Of a DNA stretch of 51,167 bases, positions 1 through 7,800 are shown in pieces; positions within the stretch are counted from its first letter, which is position 1, and each line of letters begins with the position of its first letter. The position numbers were made by a program, and so were the translations under genes. Source of the stretch: an uncultured Eggerthella sp. (GTDB lineage: Bacteria; Actinomycetota; Coriobacteriia; Coriobacteriales; Eggerthellaceae). The notes beneath the pieces were generated by a model. It ran no database searches, was not told where the DNA came from, and was given only the letters and a program-made list of their open reading frames with translations. The stretch covers positions 1-51,167 of the forward strand of contig UQVJ01000004.1 of NCBI GenBank assembly GCA_900544455.1, in the 5' to 3' direction.

Positions 1-236
1 CTCGAGTGGTTCCTCAGCCCCTCTCTAAACTGTCTAAAAAAGTGTAGCAAATCCATATTGAACCAGTAGGCCTCAATACCCCCGTCACCGCCATCTCCAC
101 GTATATCACGATAAGTCCAGGTGTTATCGAAGCCCATCGCGCGCATGCCCCACGTCTCAAATAGTTGGCAGCACAATTCCTCGAAAGCCTCTTCATCTCC
201 TAGATCCTGGTTGTTGAACTTATCGAATATGCCCAC
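1..236 (-). CDS. Partial protein with GGDGG motif, possible restriction-endonuclease-like fold (cut at window edge)
   Basis: A GTG start at 234-236 has an AGGAGA ribosome site 8 bases upstream. The frame then stays open for 78 codons to the window edge, so only the N-terminus is seen. The peptide starts VGIFDKFNNQDLGDEEAFEE and later contains RGDGGDGGIEAYW. A Glu-rich first helix followed by a G-D-G-G-(I/V)-E stretch resembles the N-terminus of Mrr/PD-(D/E)XK-like domains in large defence proteins. The later catalytic Lys strand is not in view, so the function is inference. The gene begins 21 bp after the stop of the DUF262/DUF1524 nuclease gene on the same strand, so it is probably the last gene of that restriction operon. 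It has no ATG start, which makes it easy to miss. Confidence 0.6.
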   Translation of the reverse strand, partial: MGIFDKFNNQDLGDEEAFEELCCQLFETWGMRAMGFDNTWTYRDIRGDGGDGGIEAYWFNMDLLHFFRQFREGLRNHS

Positions 237-256
237 TAATCGTCTCCTATGCCTCG

Positions 257-2107
257 CTAAAACTCAATGTCATCGAACGTGAATGCCTGCAAAGCGAGCT
301 TCACAAGCTTCTCGGTCCTCGTCTCGATCTGCTCCTTCGTCCAGCTGTCCACGCTCACGAGGTCGTCGTTGAGGTTCAGCCCGTTGCGGTAGCCGACGTT
401 CGCGCCGTTAGAGTCCTTGCGGTCGCGCTTCTCGACGAAGGGCATGTTGCTCAGCTTCGAGTTGTATCCGGTGATGGTCAGGTTGCCTAGCGTGTGCACG
501 TGCGTGGCTTGTATCTCCTGCGCCTTCGCCTTGTCGCCGCCGCCGATCATGTCCACCCAGCTCGCGGGGATGTTCTCGCCCTGCGGGAACACGTGCTCGA
601 TAGTCCACACGTAGTTGCCAGACGGGTAGCGCTCCCAGAGCCCCTTCATCTCCTTGGTGACGCTCGGCTCCGCGAGCACGGTGAGGATGTAGCGCGTCAT
701 GTCCGGGTTCACGTCGTAGATCGGCCCCTCCAGGCGCTCCTTGAAGGTTGCGTCACTCGCCGACACGTCGACAAGTCTCCGCTTGATATAGCGGGCGACT
801 TCCACGCCCTCCAGCCGCTCGTCCTCGATGCCCTCGCAGATGCTGATGAACAGGCGCTCAAGGTCACGGGTGGGCGGGGTGTCGGTCACGTTGCGGCGCA
901 CGAAGAACCTCACGAGCACCGCGACGATTCCGGCGATGAGGCCGTCGTCCAGGCCGAGCTCCGGCTTCCTCTTCATTAGGTAAAGGAGCATCAGGTACGA
1001 GGGCACGCCCTGGGCACGCGCGATCTCCACGAGCTGGCGTTCCAGCTTGCCGTCCATGCCCTCACGGTCTACCCCGATGATCTGGGAGTAGATGAGTGAG
1101 TTATCTCGGAGCTCGTCGAGCACGCCCAGTGCGCCGGGGTCCTGGCCGATCCTCTTCTCGTAGATCTTGAGCAGGTTCGAGCGTGTGGCCACAGAGCCGA
1201 GCGGCAGCTGGGCGCCGCCCTCCTGCACGAAGGGCCTGTTGACGTCTCGGCGGAAGGCGTCGTAGTTCTGGCGGAAGAAGCGCTCTTGGGTGGCGTAGTC
1301 GTCTCCGAGATTGCGAAGCACCTCCTGCCATTGCTCGAAGTAGTAGTCGAGCTCGTCGCCGTCCGCGTCGGCCACCTTGGCGAGCAGGGTGTTCTTGATC
1401 AGGTCCACGGCGGAGAGGGGCACGCCTCGGTTGTTCAGCGACGCGAACAGCGTGTAAGCGTCGGCATGGCTGTCTACGTTGATCTGCACGAGCACGGCGG
1501 AGCAGAGCAGCCTGCTCTTGTCGAGCAGGGTGCGCACGGCTTCGTCGTCACCCATGCCGGAGATTTCGCCGCCGAGCCGGTCGTAGAAGTACTCGAAGGC
1601 CTTCGACATCTTGCGCACGCCATGGTACTTGGGCCGCTGCATCACGACGGCGAGCCCGGCATGCTCCTTGAGGATCCAGCGGTGGTCGTCCTGGTTGTGG
1701 TTCTGCACCTGCGGCACCACGCGCGTCATGCCTTTGTTCGACTTGAGCACGAGCCTGTTGCGCAGCGGCCGCACGTCATCGAGCTGCATGTCCTCGTCGA
1801 TGGCGTCGGGGTGCTCGTTGATGCGGGCGTACAGCGCGGCGAGCAGCAGGCTGATGGTCGTCAGTCGCTGCTGGCCGTCGATCACCTCGAAATCCACGAT
1901 GTTGGTCTTAGGGTCAATCTCGCCCTGGATGACGATGATTGAGCCGAGGAAGTACCCCGGGTCGTTGTCGAAGACGTCATCGTAGAGGTTCGCCCAATCG
2001 CGCTGGCCCCATGTGTACTCGCGCTGGTAGCGCGGAATGGTGTAGACCTTCAGCGCATCGGTCGAGAGGATGCTTGCGATGGAGGGGTCGCTAACGTTCT
2101 TGATCAT
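257..2107 (-). CDS. GmrSD-type restriction endonuclease (DUF262 + DUF1524/HNH)
   Basis: This is a 616-residue protein of the single-chain GmrSD/BrxU-like family, which uses NTP to cut modified (for example glucosylated or methylated) DNA. The DUF262 domain is N-terminal, with IPRYQREYTW near residue 24 and the ParB-like VIDGQQRLTT motif near residues 75-84. The middle (about 130-480) is helical. The DUF1524 HNH nuclease is C-terminal, with IEHVFPQ at about 503-509, GNLTIT near 541 and a following Asn/Lys patch (YNSKLSNMPF). All key motifs are intact, so it should be active. The start ATG lies 3 bp after the stop of a deleted methyltransferase gene, with GGAGG about 10 bases upstream inside that remnant. 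The context suggests a phage or modified-DNA defence role; the substrate is unknown. Confidence 0.88.
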   Translation of the reverse strand: MIKNVSDPSIASILSTDALKVYTIPRYQREYTWGQRDWANLYDDVFDNDPGYFLGSIIVIQGEIDPKTNIVDFEVIDGQQRLTTISLLLAALYARINEHPDAIDEDMQLDDVRPLRNRLVLKSNKGMTRVVPQVQNHNQDDHRWILKEHAGLAVVMQRPKYHGVRKMSKAFEYFYDRLGGEISGMGDDEAVRTLLDKSRLLCSAVLVQINVDSHADAYTLFASLNNRGVPLSAVDLIKNTLLAKVADADGDELDYYFEQWQEVLRNLGDDYATQERFFRQNYDAFRRDVNRPFVQEGGAQLPLGSVATRSNLLKIYEKRIGQDPGALGVLDELRDNSLIYSQIIGVDREGMDGKLERQLVEIARAQGVPSYLMLLYLMKRKPELGLDDGLIAGIVAVLVRFFVRRNVTDTPPTRDLERLFISICEGIEDERLEGVEVARYIKRRLVDVSASDATFKERLEGPIYDVNPDMTRYILTVLAEPSVTKEMKGLWERYPSGNYVWTIEHVFPQGENIPASWVDMIGGGDKAKAQEIQATHVHTLGNLTITGYNSKLSNMPFVEKRDRKDSNGANVGYRNGLNLNDDLVSVDSWTKEQIETRTEKLVKLALQAFTFDDIEF

Positions 2108-2110
2108 CGG

Positions 2111-2556
2111 TTACTCGCCTCCGGTCTTCTTTGCGTAGAGCTTGAACAGGTGGGCGACGATCTTCTCCTCGTCACCATGGAAGTCGACGCCATAGGCAGC
2201 TTCCACGGCGGAATCGAGCGCGGCGTGATGTTGTCGGCGTACCACTTGGCCTGCTCGAAGGGCGTGACCCGGCGGACGTTCCCGCGCCGGTTCTTGCCGC
2301 GCTGCTCGGGCTCATCCAGGTCGATGCCGCGAGACTTGTTCTCGATGAGGATGGAACGGTCCTCGTAGAAGACGTCGATGCGCCGTCCCTTGACCTTGCG
2401 CTCGAAGTCAAGGTGCTGCGTCGGGTTGGCGATGCCGAGCACATTCATGCACAGCTCTATCCAGAAGCTGTTCGACTCGCGCTGCTCGTTGCCCTCGGCG
2501 GCCTTCCATCGTGCCACGAATTCCTTGGCGGCCTTCTTCTGCTCGTTCGGTGTCAT
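2111..2556 (-). pseudogene. Remnant of a type IIG/MmeI-like DNA methyltransferase with the catalytic core deleted
   Basis: The first ~110 codons (FWIELCMNVLGI, RRIDVFYEDRSILIENKS, RRVTPFEQAKWYADNI) match the N-terminal nuclease-like domain of MmeI/YeeA-type DNA methyltransferases, which are usually about 900 residues. After NITPR the reading frame changes. The +1 frame from about 2220 to the TAA at 2111-2113 encodes ALDSAVEAAYGVDFHGDEEK and ends LFKLYAKKTGGE, which is the typical extreme C-terminus of the same family. The whole methyltransferase core, including the SAM site and the NPPY motif, is therefore missing, and the ends are joined out of frame. Reading straight through gives a 150-residue product overlapping the downstream nuclease start. 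Family assignment is from memory of the conserved ends; the deletion is read directly from the sequence. Confidence 0.8.
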
Positions 2557-2566
2557 GTAAGCGCCT

Positions 2567-2770
2567 CTATCCCTGTTTGGCGAGCTTCTCGATAAGGCAC
2601 TGCTTCACGAGCGAAGTGAAGTTCAGGCCGTTGAGCATTGCGTACTCCTTGGCAGAGTCGCGCATAGTGCGCGGCAGCCGAAGCGTGACCGTGACGAGCT
2701 CGGAGTCCACGAGGTAGGACTGAATCTCGGGTGTCGAGGCGCCTGATTCGACAAGCTCCGTGTACTTCAT
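2567..2770 (-). CDS. Small ribbon-helix-helix-like protein
   Basis: This is a 67-residue protein. The chosen ATG at 2768-2770 has AAGGA about 6 bases upstream; the longer frame upstream of it has no good ribosome site and reads through promoter-like DNA. A beta strand (ELVTVTLRLPRTMRDSAKEY) followed by two helices (AMLNGLNFTSLVKQCLIEKL) is typical of the ribbon-helix-helix (Arc/CopG/MetJ) fold. Such proteins bind DNA as dimers and often act as antitoxins or autorepressors. No toxin gene is next to it. It leads the operon and is followed 10 bp later by the methyltransferase remnant and then the GmrSD nuclease, so it may control these restriction genes. Its role is inference. Confidence 0.7.
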   Translation of the reverse strand: MKYTELVESGASTPEIQSYLVDSELVTVTLRLPRTMRDSAKEYAMLNGLNFTSLVKQCLIEKLAKQG

Positions 2771-2775
2771 AAGAA

Positions 2776-2836
2776 TCCTTACCGAGTAAAGCGGATGTAA
2801 ATACACAACACAGCACATTCTACCAAACCGTAAGGA
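2776..2836. promoter_or_regulatory. Leader of the restriction operon with 7-bp inverted repeats
   Basis: TCCTTAC at 2776-2782 and GTAAGGA at 2830-2836 form an inverted pair around the probable promoter of the ribbon-helix-helix gene. The inner copy doubles as the ribosome site of that gene. Autorepressor sites of ribbon-helix-helix proteins often look like this, but the match is short and could be chance. Confidence 0.25.
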
Positions 2837-3001
2837 TAAAGAAATTAGCTCGCGGCGAAGAAAGCGCCTGATTGCAGGGTGCCCGAATTCGCCGTCACGC
2901 ACCTTCACCAACCGTCATTTCGCCACCGTTGGCGGCGTTCATAAAAACAACGGATTGCGGATTCACACCCCATTCACACCCAGAGGGCGATTTTCGAGCT
3001 A

Positions 3002-3040
3002 GAAAAACAAAACAGGCCAGAGGAATTAACCTCTGGCCTG
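3002..3040 (-). terminator. Intrinsic terminator of the initiator tRNA gene
   Basis: An 11-bp perfect stem (CAGGCCAGAGG with its complement, loop of 6) is followed on the minus strand by TTTTGTTTTT. It sits about 10 bp after the CCA end of the tRNA. Confidence 0.93.
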
Positions 3041-3050
3041 CGAAAATGCT

Positions 3051-3127
3051 TGGTCGCGGGGGCTGGATTTGAACCAACGACCTCCGGGTTATGAGCCCGG
3101 CGAGCTACCAGACTGCTCCACCCCGCA
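3051..3127 (-). tRNA. tRNA-fMet (anticodon CAT), initiator
   Basis: The 77-base cloverleaf includes an encoded CCA end at 3051-3053. The anticodon loop is CTCATAA. Three stacked G-C pairs (GGG/CCC) at the base of the anticodon stem and A11-U24 in the D stem mark it as the initiator rather than the elongator. The T arm reads GGTTCAAATCC. The first acceptor pair is U1-G72, not the C-A or C-U mismatch familiar from other bacteria, but it is still a weak end pair as formylation requires. It has its own promoter and terminator. Confidence 0.95.
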
Positions 3128-3155
3128 CGATCAATCGCTCTATGCGACTTGATCA

Positions 3156-3184
3156 ATTATAGGGAGGCGCCCCGCTTAACGCAA
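3156..3184 (-). promoter_or_regulatory. Promoter of tRNA-fMet
   Basis: On the minus strand, TTGCGT (3179-3184) and a perfect TATAAT (3156-3161) are separated by exactly 17 bp, about 29 bp before the tRNA. The GC-rich stretch between the TATAAT and the tRNA is short, which fits a stable-RNA promoter. Confidence 0.9.
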
Positions 3185-3288
3185 TTGAAATGTTTTGCCT
3201 TCAAATTTTCGTCACATTTTACGTTTCGGTAGGTCGGGGGGGCATCTCCAGACGAATGGCACAGCGCGGTTTTCACACATGTGCCAAC

Positions 3289-3322
3289 AGCACAAAACAG
3301 GCCGCTGATTACTCCAGCGGCC
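3289..3322 (-). terminator. Intrinsic terminator after the 415-residue surface protein gene
   Basis: The 8-bp stem GGCCGCTG/CAGCGGCC with a 7-base loop is followed on the minus strand by TGTTTTGTG. It lies 46 bp past the stop codon. The rest of the gap to the tRNA promoter holds a G7 run at 3236-3242 and nothing else I recognise. Confidence 0.8.
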
Positions 3323-3367
3323 CGCTGCCTGCAGCTTCATTTGCCTGCATTGTTCCTTTTGCGCGTA

Positions 3368-4615
3368 CTACTTCCTATGGTTGCGTCCCCTCCCGCGAGC
3401 AAGCCCCGCAATGGCCATTGTCAGGCCGACAACCGCGGCAAACACCACCGCCAACGTCAACGCAGCATCGCCCGTCTTCGCTGTCGTGGAAACCGATACG
3501 TCACCCGAAGTACCACTTAGAACATTCCCCGCACTCGGCGAAACAACGCGCCCGGCATTAGGGTCGGCATCGCCATTAGAGTCCAACGGCTTATCGCCTG
3601 CATCCGAACCTATCTCATCGTTAGCTGAATTATCGGGCACAACTACGCACCTATTGGTGAACGTGAAGGCGGTAGATGCAGTGAAGGGGGATTCCAAGCA
3701 TACAACAGTGAGCTTCCCTTTCCCATCGTCGGTGACCTTGAACCTCACCGTTTTTGTTTCGGGATCATTCACCACACCCGGCACCGATCCTCTTTCGGTG
3801 ACTTTGTATTTGAACACATGGGAGCGAGACCATCCTGCTTTTTCCGCAGAATCAGAATCAACATCCAGGGCTTTATTCAGATCTTGGAGGGAAAACGTTA
3901 TGAACCCAAACTCGATTCGGCCCCATTGCCCGTTTCCGGCATCCGTCGATTCGGGCATAGGTGCTGCTATATCCTTTGTCGATATAGCGAATCGAAACTT
4001 TCCCTCGATATCAACAAGCGAGGCTCCTTCTTCCACCTGCAAATCCTTCGTTCCCGCCAAAAACATAGTGACGGGCTCTCCTGTGGAATACGTATTATCA
4101 AAGCGCAGTTCGTTCGCCGTCTGGAAGCTTGCCGAAAGCGCCCCGTTCCCCTCATCTTTAACCGTTACAACCAAAGAAACAGGATCGGTATGCGGCGTTA
4201 CGCCCACTTCGCTCAATCCGCTGGTCTTCTCATGCACCAGGTAGTACACAATCCAGGCCGGAACGCCATCTATCGTTGTTTTCTCGGCAATACCGTTTTG
4301 AGCCAATTCATCGAGCGAAGTAACAGTAAAACTCAACTTGCCGAAATCAATTGTTCCATCGGCTTCATTTTTCGCCGAAAGCAAATCATCGCGGCCATTT
4401 GCGTACTTCACGCCAAAGTCGAACTCGCCAGCATGGAGTGGACGCCCATCGATTTTCACGGTACCCACAATTGCATCGGTTTCACACGATGCTTCGTTTG
4501 CATTGGCAGCAGAAGCATTTTCGCTATCCGCAAATGCAAAGCTTCCGCTAAAACACACGCACAAAAGAGCAAAAACCATTGCCAGTATCAACTGCATCCG
4601 CTTCATTTTCCGCAT
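3368..4615 (-). CDS. Cell-surface protein with two pilin-type isopeptide domains and C-terminal anchor
   Basis: This is a 415-residue exported protein. Residues 1-29 are a signal peptide (KMKR then LILAMVFALLCVCF, cleavage after SFAFA). Two beta-sandwich domains of the FctA/Spy0128 'pilin isopeptide linkage' type follow at about 48-178 and 183-325, the first ending FDNTYS and the second FTFTNRC. A Ser/Asp/Gly-rich stalk (326-375) leads to TTAKTGDA, a membrane helix (about 385-405) and the tail RGRGRNHRK. This is the layout of a sortase substrate, but with AKTG in place of LPXTG. Both domains align residue by residue with domains 8 and 9 of the giant protein encoded next to it. The second domain has Cys where its paralogues have Tyr. 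The start is uncertain by three codons (ATG at 4615 or 4606). The likely role is adhesion or cell-wall structure. Confidence 0.85.
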   Translation of the reverse strand: MRKMKRMQLILAMVFALLCVCFSGSFAFADSENASAANANEASCETDAIVGTVKIDGRPLHAGEFDFGVKYANGRDDLLSAKNEADGTIDFGKLSFTVTSLDELAQNGIAEKTTIDGVPAWIVYYLVHEKTSGLSEVGVTPHTDPVSLVVTVKDEGNGALSASFQTANELRFDNTYSTGEPVTMFLAGTKDLQVEEGASLVDIEGKFRFAISTKDIAAPMPESTDAGNGQWGRIEFGFITFSLQDLNKALDVDSDSAEKAGWSRSHVFKYKVTERGSVPGVVNDPETKTVRFKVTDDGKGKLTVVCLESPFTASTAFTFTNRCVVVPDNSANDEIGSDAGDKPLDSNGDADPNAGRVVSPSAGNVLSGTSGDVSVSTTAKTGDAALTLAVVFAAVVGLTMAIAGLARGRGRNHRK

Positions 4616-4692
4616 TCCAATCTTTCGTACGGCCTAGCAGACAAGGCTTTTATGCGATGGTCTAGCCCGATAGGTGAAACAATGCTTTATTC

Positions 4693-4764
4693 ATTATCCC
4701 ATGAAATGGCATAAATGCCAAAGTATTGGGTTAAAACCCGTTGTTTTTGGATTAAAGACCAATT
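4693..4764 (-). promoter_or_regulatory. Promoter and upstream box of the 415-residue surface protein gene
   Basis: TTGGCA (4716-4721) and GATAAT (4693-4698) are spaced by 17 bp on the minus strand. Directly upstream lies a 40-bp box (4725-4764) reading AATTGGTCTTTAATCCAAAA, then ACA, eight variable bases and TAACCCAAT. The same box and promoter spacing region occur before the giant gene (12194-12267). A binding site for a shared activator is the simplest reading; the regulator is unknown. Confidence 0.65.
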
Positions 4765-4774
4765 TCGAGCTGCA

Positions 4775-4816
4775 AACAGAAAAGCCTCGCTCGCGATCAA
4801 TCACGCAAGCGAGGCT
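4775..4816 (-). terminator. Intrinsic terminator of the giant surface protein gene
   Basis: The stem AGCCTCGCTTGCG pairs with CGCGAGCGAGGCT (one mismatch, loop TGATTGAT) and is followed on the minus strand by TTTTCTGTTT. It lies about 55 bp after the stop codon and just upstream of the next gene's regulatory box. Confidence 0.85.
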
Positions 4817-4839
4817 CTATCATTGTGCGCTATGGCTAA

Positions 4840-4870
4840 GCGGGAAAACGGTACCTGTCCCTATATCTCC
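4840..4870 (+). repeat. GGTACC-centred short repeat, copy 1
   Basis: GCGGGAAAACGGTACCTGTC followed by CCTATATCTCC. A near copy stands at 12378-12407 and an inverted copy at 12281-12309. It begins one base after the stop codon of the giant gene, so copies 1 and 2 bracket that gene as inverted repeats. It resembles REP-like intergenic elements. No transposase is in view. Confidence 0.6.
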
Positions 4871-4871
4871 A

Positions 4872-7800
4872 CTAACTCTTAGCGTGCTTGCCCTTCTTGC
4901 GATGGGAAACCACGGCAACAGCAGCAGCCGCAGCGGCCACCGCAGCGGCCACGCCAGCAATTACCAGCAAGTAATCGCCGGTCTTAGCGGAACTGGAAAC
5001 CAGCGCCTCAACAACGGAGGCAGGACCATCGCCAGGAGATGCCGGGGCTTCAGGTGCGTTGTACGTATTGGTGAACACGGGGGCATTTCCACCCTCGTAA
5101 GCTACCGTGGCAACCAGGCTGCCTTCGCGGTCATCTTCAACGGTAACGGTAACCGCGTACTTCGATTCGTCGTACGTCACATCAGATTCGTCGCCCTTCA
5201 CTTCCGCAATGGTGTACTGGTACTTACCCGCCTCGCCATACTGGATGGCTGGGAACACTACCATACCGTTCGCATCGTTGGTTGCGGTAACCTGCTCACC
5301 GCCTTCGTCCGTAAGAACGAAGGTGAACTCTTCGGCATCAAGGCTCTTGCCGTTGAGCACCTTCGAGGCACCCAGCGTCACCGAGGTAGCTGCCGGCGTG
5401 TACGAATTGGTGAACCCAACCGTATTTGCATCGTTGTCCACCTTGTGAGCCACCGACAGCGTGCCGTTGCCATTGTCGGTTACAGTCGTGGTAACGGCGA
5501 ATGTGCTGCCGTCATACTGAACGCCCGCCTTCTGGCTGCCGCCACCTACTTCGCACAACGTGTAGTTATAGGTACCCGGCTTGGTGTAGGTAATCGGACT
5601 CAGCGTCACCTTGCCCGAAGCATCATTGGTGCCTGTTGCCACCACATTGGTGCCGTCGAGCAGCTGGAACTCAAATTCACCTGCTTTCATATCACGACCC
5701 GTAAGGTTCTTCGTTACCGTAACCTGATCGGTCACACTGGAATCAACCGGCTGTACCGAATACGTGTTGGTGAACGTGAACGCCGGGTCGGAAGCAGCAC
5801 CCAGGCGCTCCACCGTCAGTTTTCCGTTGCCGTCGTCGGTCACCTTGAAGCTCACGGTCTTCGTTTCGGTGTCGTTGGTTACGCCATCTGCAGAGCCGCT
5901 TTCCGTCACCTTGTAGGTGAAGGTATGCGAACGGACAACGCCAGCCCTGGTGGCAGGCTCATCGTTTTGAGCAGATGCCTGGTCGGCATCTTCGGCGCCA
6001 GCAACCTTATTTGCAGCCGTCGAAACGGAAGCTGCGCCCGTGCCTTCACCCGTCACTACTGCAACACCCTGGCCCTGCTCGGTGCCATCAGAAGCTGCCG
6101 CGTTGCCCTGCTCTTCGCTATCGGCACCTGCAGCACTTCCCTGATCGGACGCACTCTGGCCAGCAGCATCGGTGGCAGCCTCCTCGCTGGAAGCTCCCTT
6201 CGTTTCATCGTCGGCATCGGCTGCGCGCGTGCCGTTCGTGCCCAACGCCTTGTTCAGGTCATCAAGCGTAAATTTGATATTGCCAAAATCAACGTTGCCG
6301 TTGGCATCGTTGGTCGCCGTAACGTGCTCAGGCATAGGAGCCGCAGCATCATCGGACGTCACCGTAAAGGTGAACTTGCCTTCGATGCTTGCGGGGGTCA
6401 AGCCCTCGCCGGCCTTCAGGTTCTTGATGCCGGAAAGGCCCATCTCAATCGGACCGCCTGTGGAGTACACGTTCTCGAACACCAGGCCGTTGCCCATATT
6501 AGCCGTTGCGGCAAGTGTTCCGTCACCGTTATCCACAACCATCACCGTGAACACAATCGGCTGCGTCTGAGCGGAAACGCCACCAGGCAAGACATCGGTT
6601 TTTTCGTAAGCTACGTAATCAATCTTCCACGCAGGCTTACCGTCCTTCACCGTCTTTACGGCATGGCCATCCGCTACCAGCTTGGCAAGGCCTTCGGTGG
6701 TGTATTTGATGCTGCCAAAATCAACGTTGCCACTGGCGTCGTTGGTTGCCGCAGCCACATCTTCAATGCCGCTAAAGTATTTCAGCGCAAAATCGAACTC
6801 GCCGTCAGTCAGGCTACGGCCAGTCAGGCTCTTGGTAGCAGTAATGCCTACTTCGCCCGAAGCTGCATAGCTGTTGTTGAACGGTACAACTGCCTTTTTC
6901 TGCGTACCAACGGCATTGCTGCTGTACACATAAGTCTTGGTGCCATCGGGGCCACCGGACACAACCGTGGTTGCCTTCAGTGTGCCATTCGCGGGATCGC
7001 TCTCAACGGTAATCGTTACCGTGCGTTCTGCCGTGTCGTAGGTGTAGCCACTAGGCGCCGTGCCTTGCTCGACCACCTTATAGCTGTAGGTTTTACCCGC
7101 GTCTTGCTGCGTTAGCACTACATCGCCAGTCAACGCAGACTTCGTAACCTGCACTCTATCGTTAGCCGCAGGCATCGAAACCTCGCGGCCTTCCCCTGAC
7201 AAACCGAACAGGCCTGCCGACGCCTCGTCATTAGGCGTGATCTTAATGGTGAACTGACCATCAGTCATATCGCGACCAGTCAGCTTCTTTGCAAGGTTCA
7301 AGCCACCCGCTGCCGTGTAATTCAGCTCAGCGGAATAGCGGTTTACAAACGTGCCATTCTGCGTGGTGGCAGACGCAACCAGCTTGCCCTGGCCATTGTC
7401 GCTTACCGTTATCTTAATAACAGCTTTATTGTCGCTGTACTGAATACCAGGCAGATCACCAGCGTTTTCAGTTACCTCGTAGGTAAAGGTGCGCTTATGA
7501 CCAGGAGCATCCTTCACCATATCGGACGTAAACTCAATCTGGCCAAAGTCGAACGATACCGAATCGCCATCCTTCGAATTGGGCGACTTCACCGTTGCGG
7601 AAGACACTTCGTTACCATCACGCTTAGGCATCGGCGCGCCGTCAAGCGCGGTGATGGTGAAGTCGAAGGAATCGTTTTCGATCCAGTCGCGGCCCTGCAG
7701 GATCTTGTTCAGATGAGCAGTTGCCGTATCGAACGAAACATTCTGAGCGCGGTACTTATTGGCGAAAGAGACCACGTTGGTTTCCTGGCCGTCGACCTTG

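Noticed and set aside
14..196. 60-codon minus-strand frame at the left edge
   Set aside because: A different frame with a GTG start at 236 has a good ribosome site, continues through the edge and gives a recognisable peptide; the 60-codon frame does not.
3051..3127. Integration site: restriction genes next to a tRNA suggested a genomic island
   Set aside because: I searched 1-3050 by eye for a second copy of the tRNA 3' end and for an integrase and found neither. An island boundary left of the window remains possible.
4674..7115. Plus-strand open frame of 813 codons opposite the giant gene (and a similar one at 7497-9305)
   Set aside because: It has no ribosome site and reads as His/Arg/Gly-rich low-information protein. 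It is the antisense shadow of repeated isopeptide domains with biased codons.
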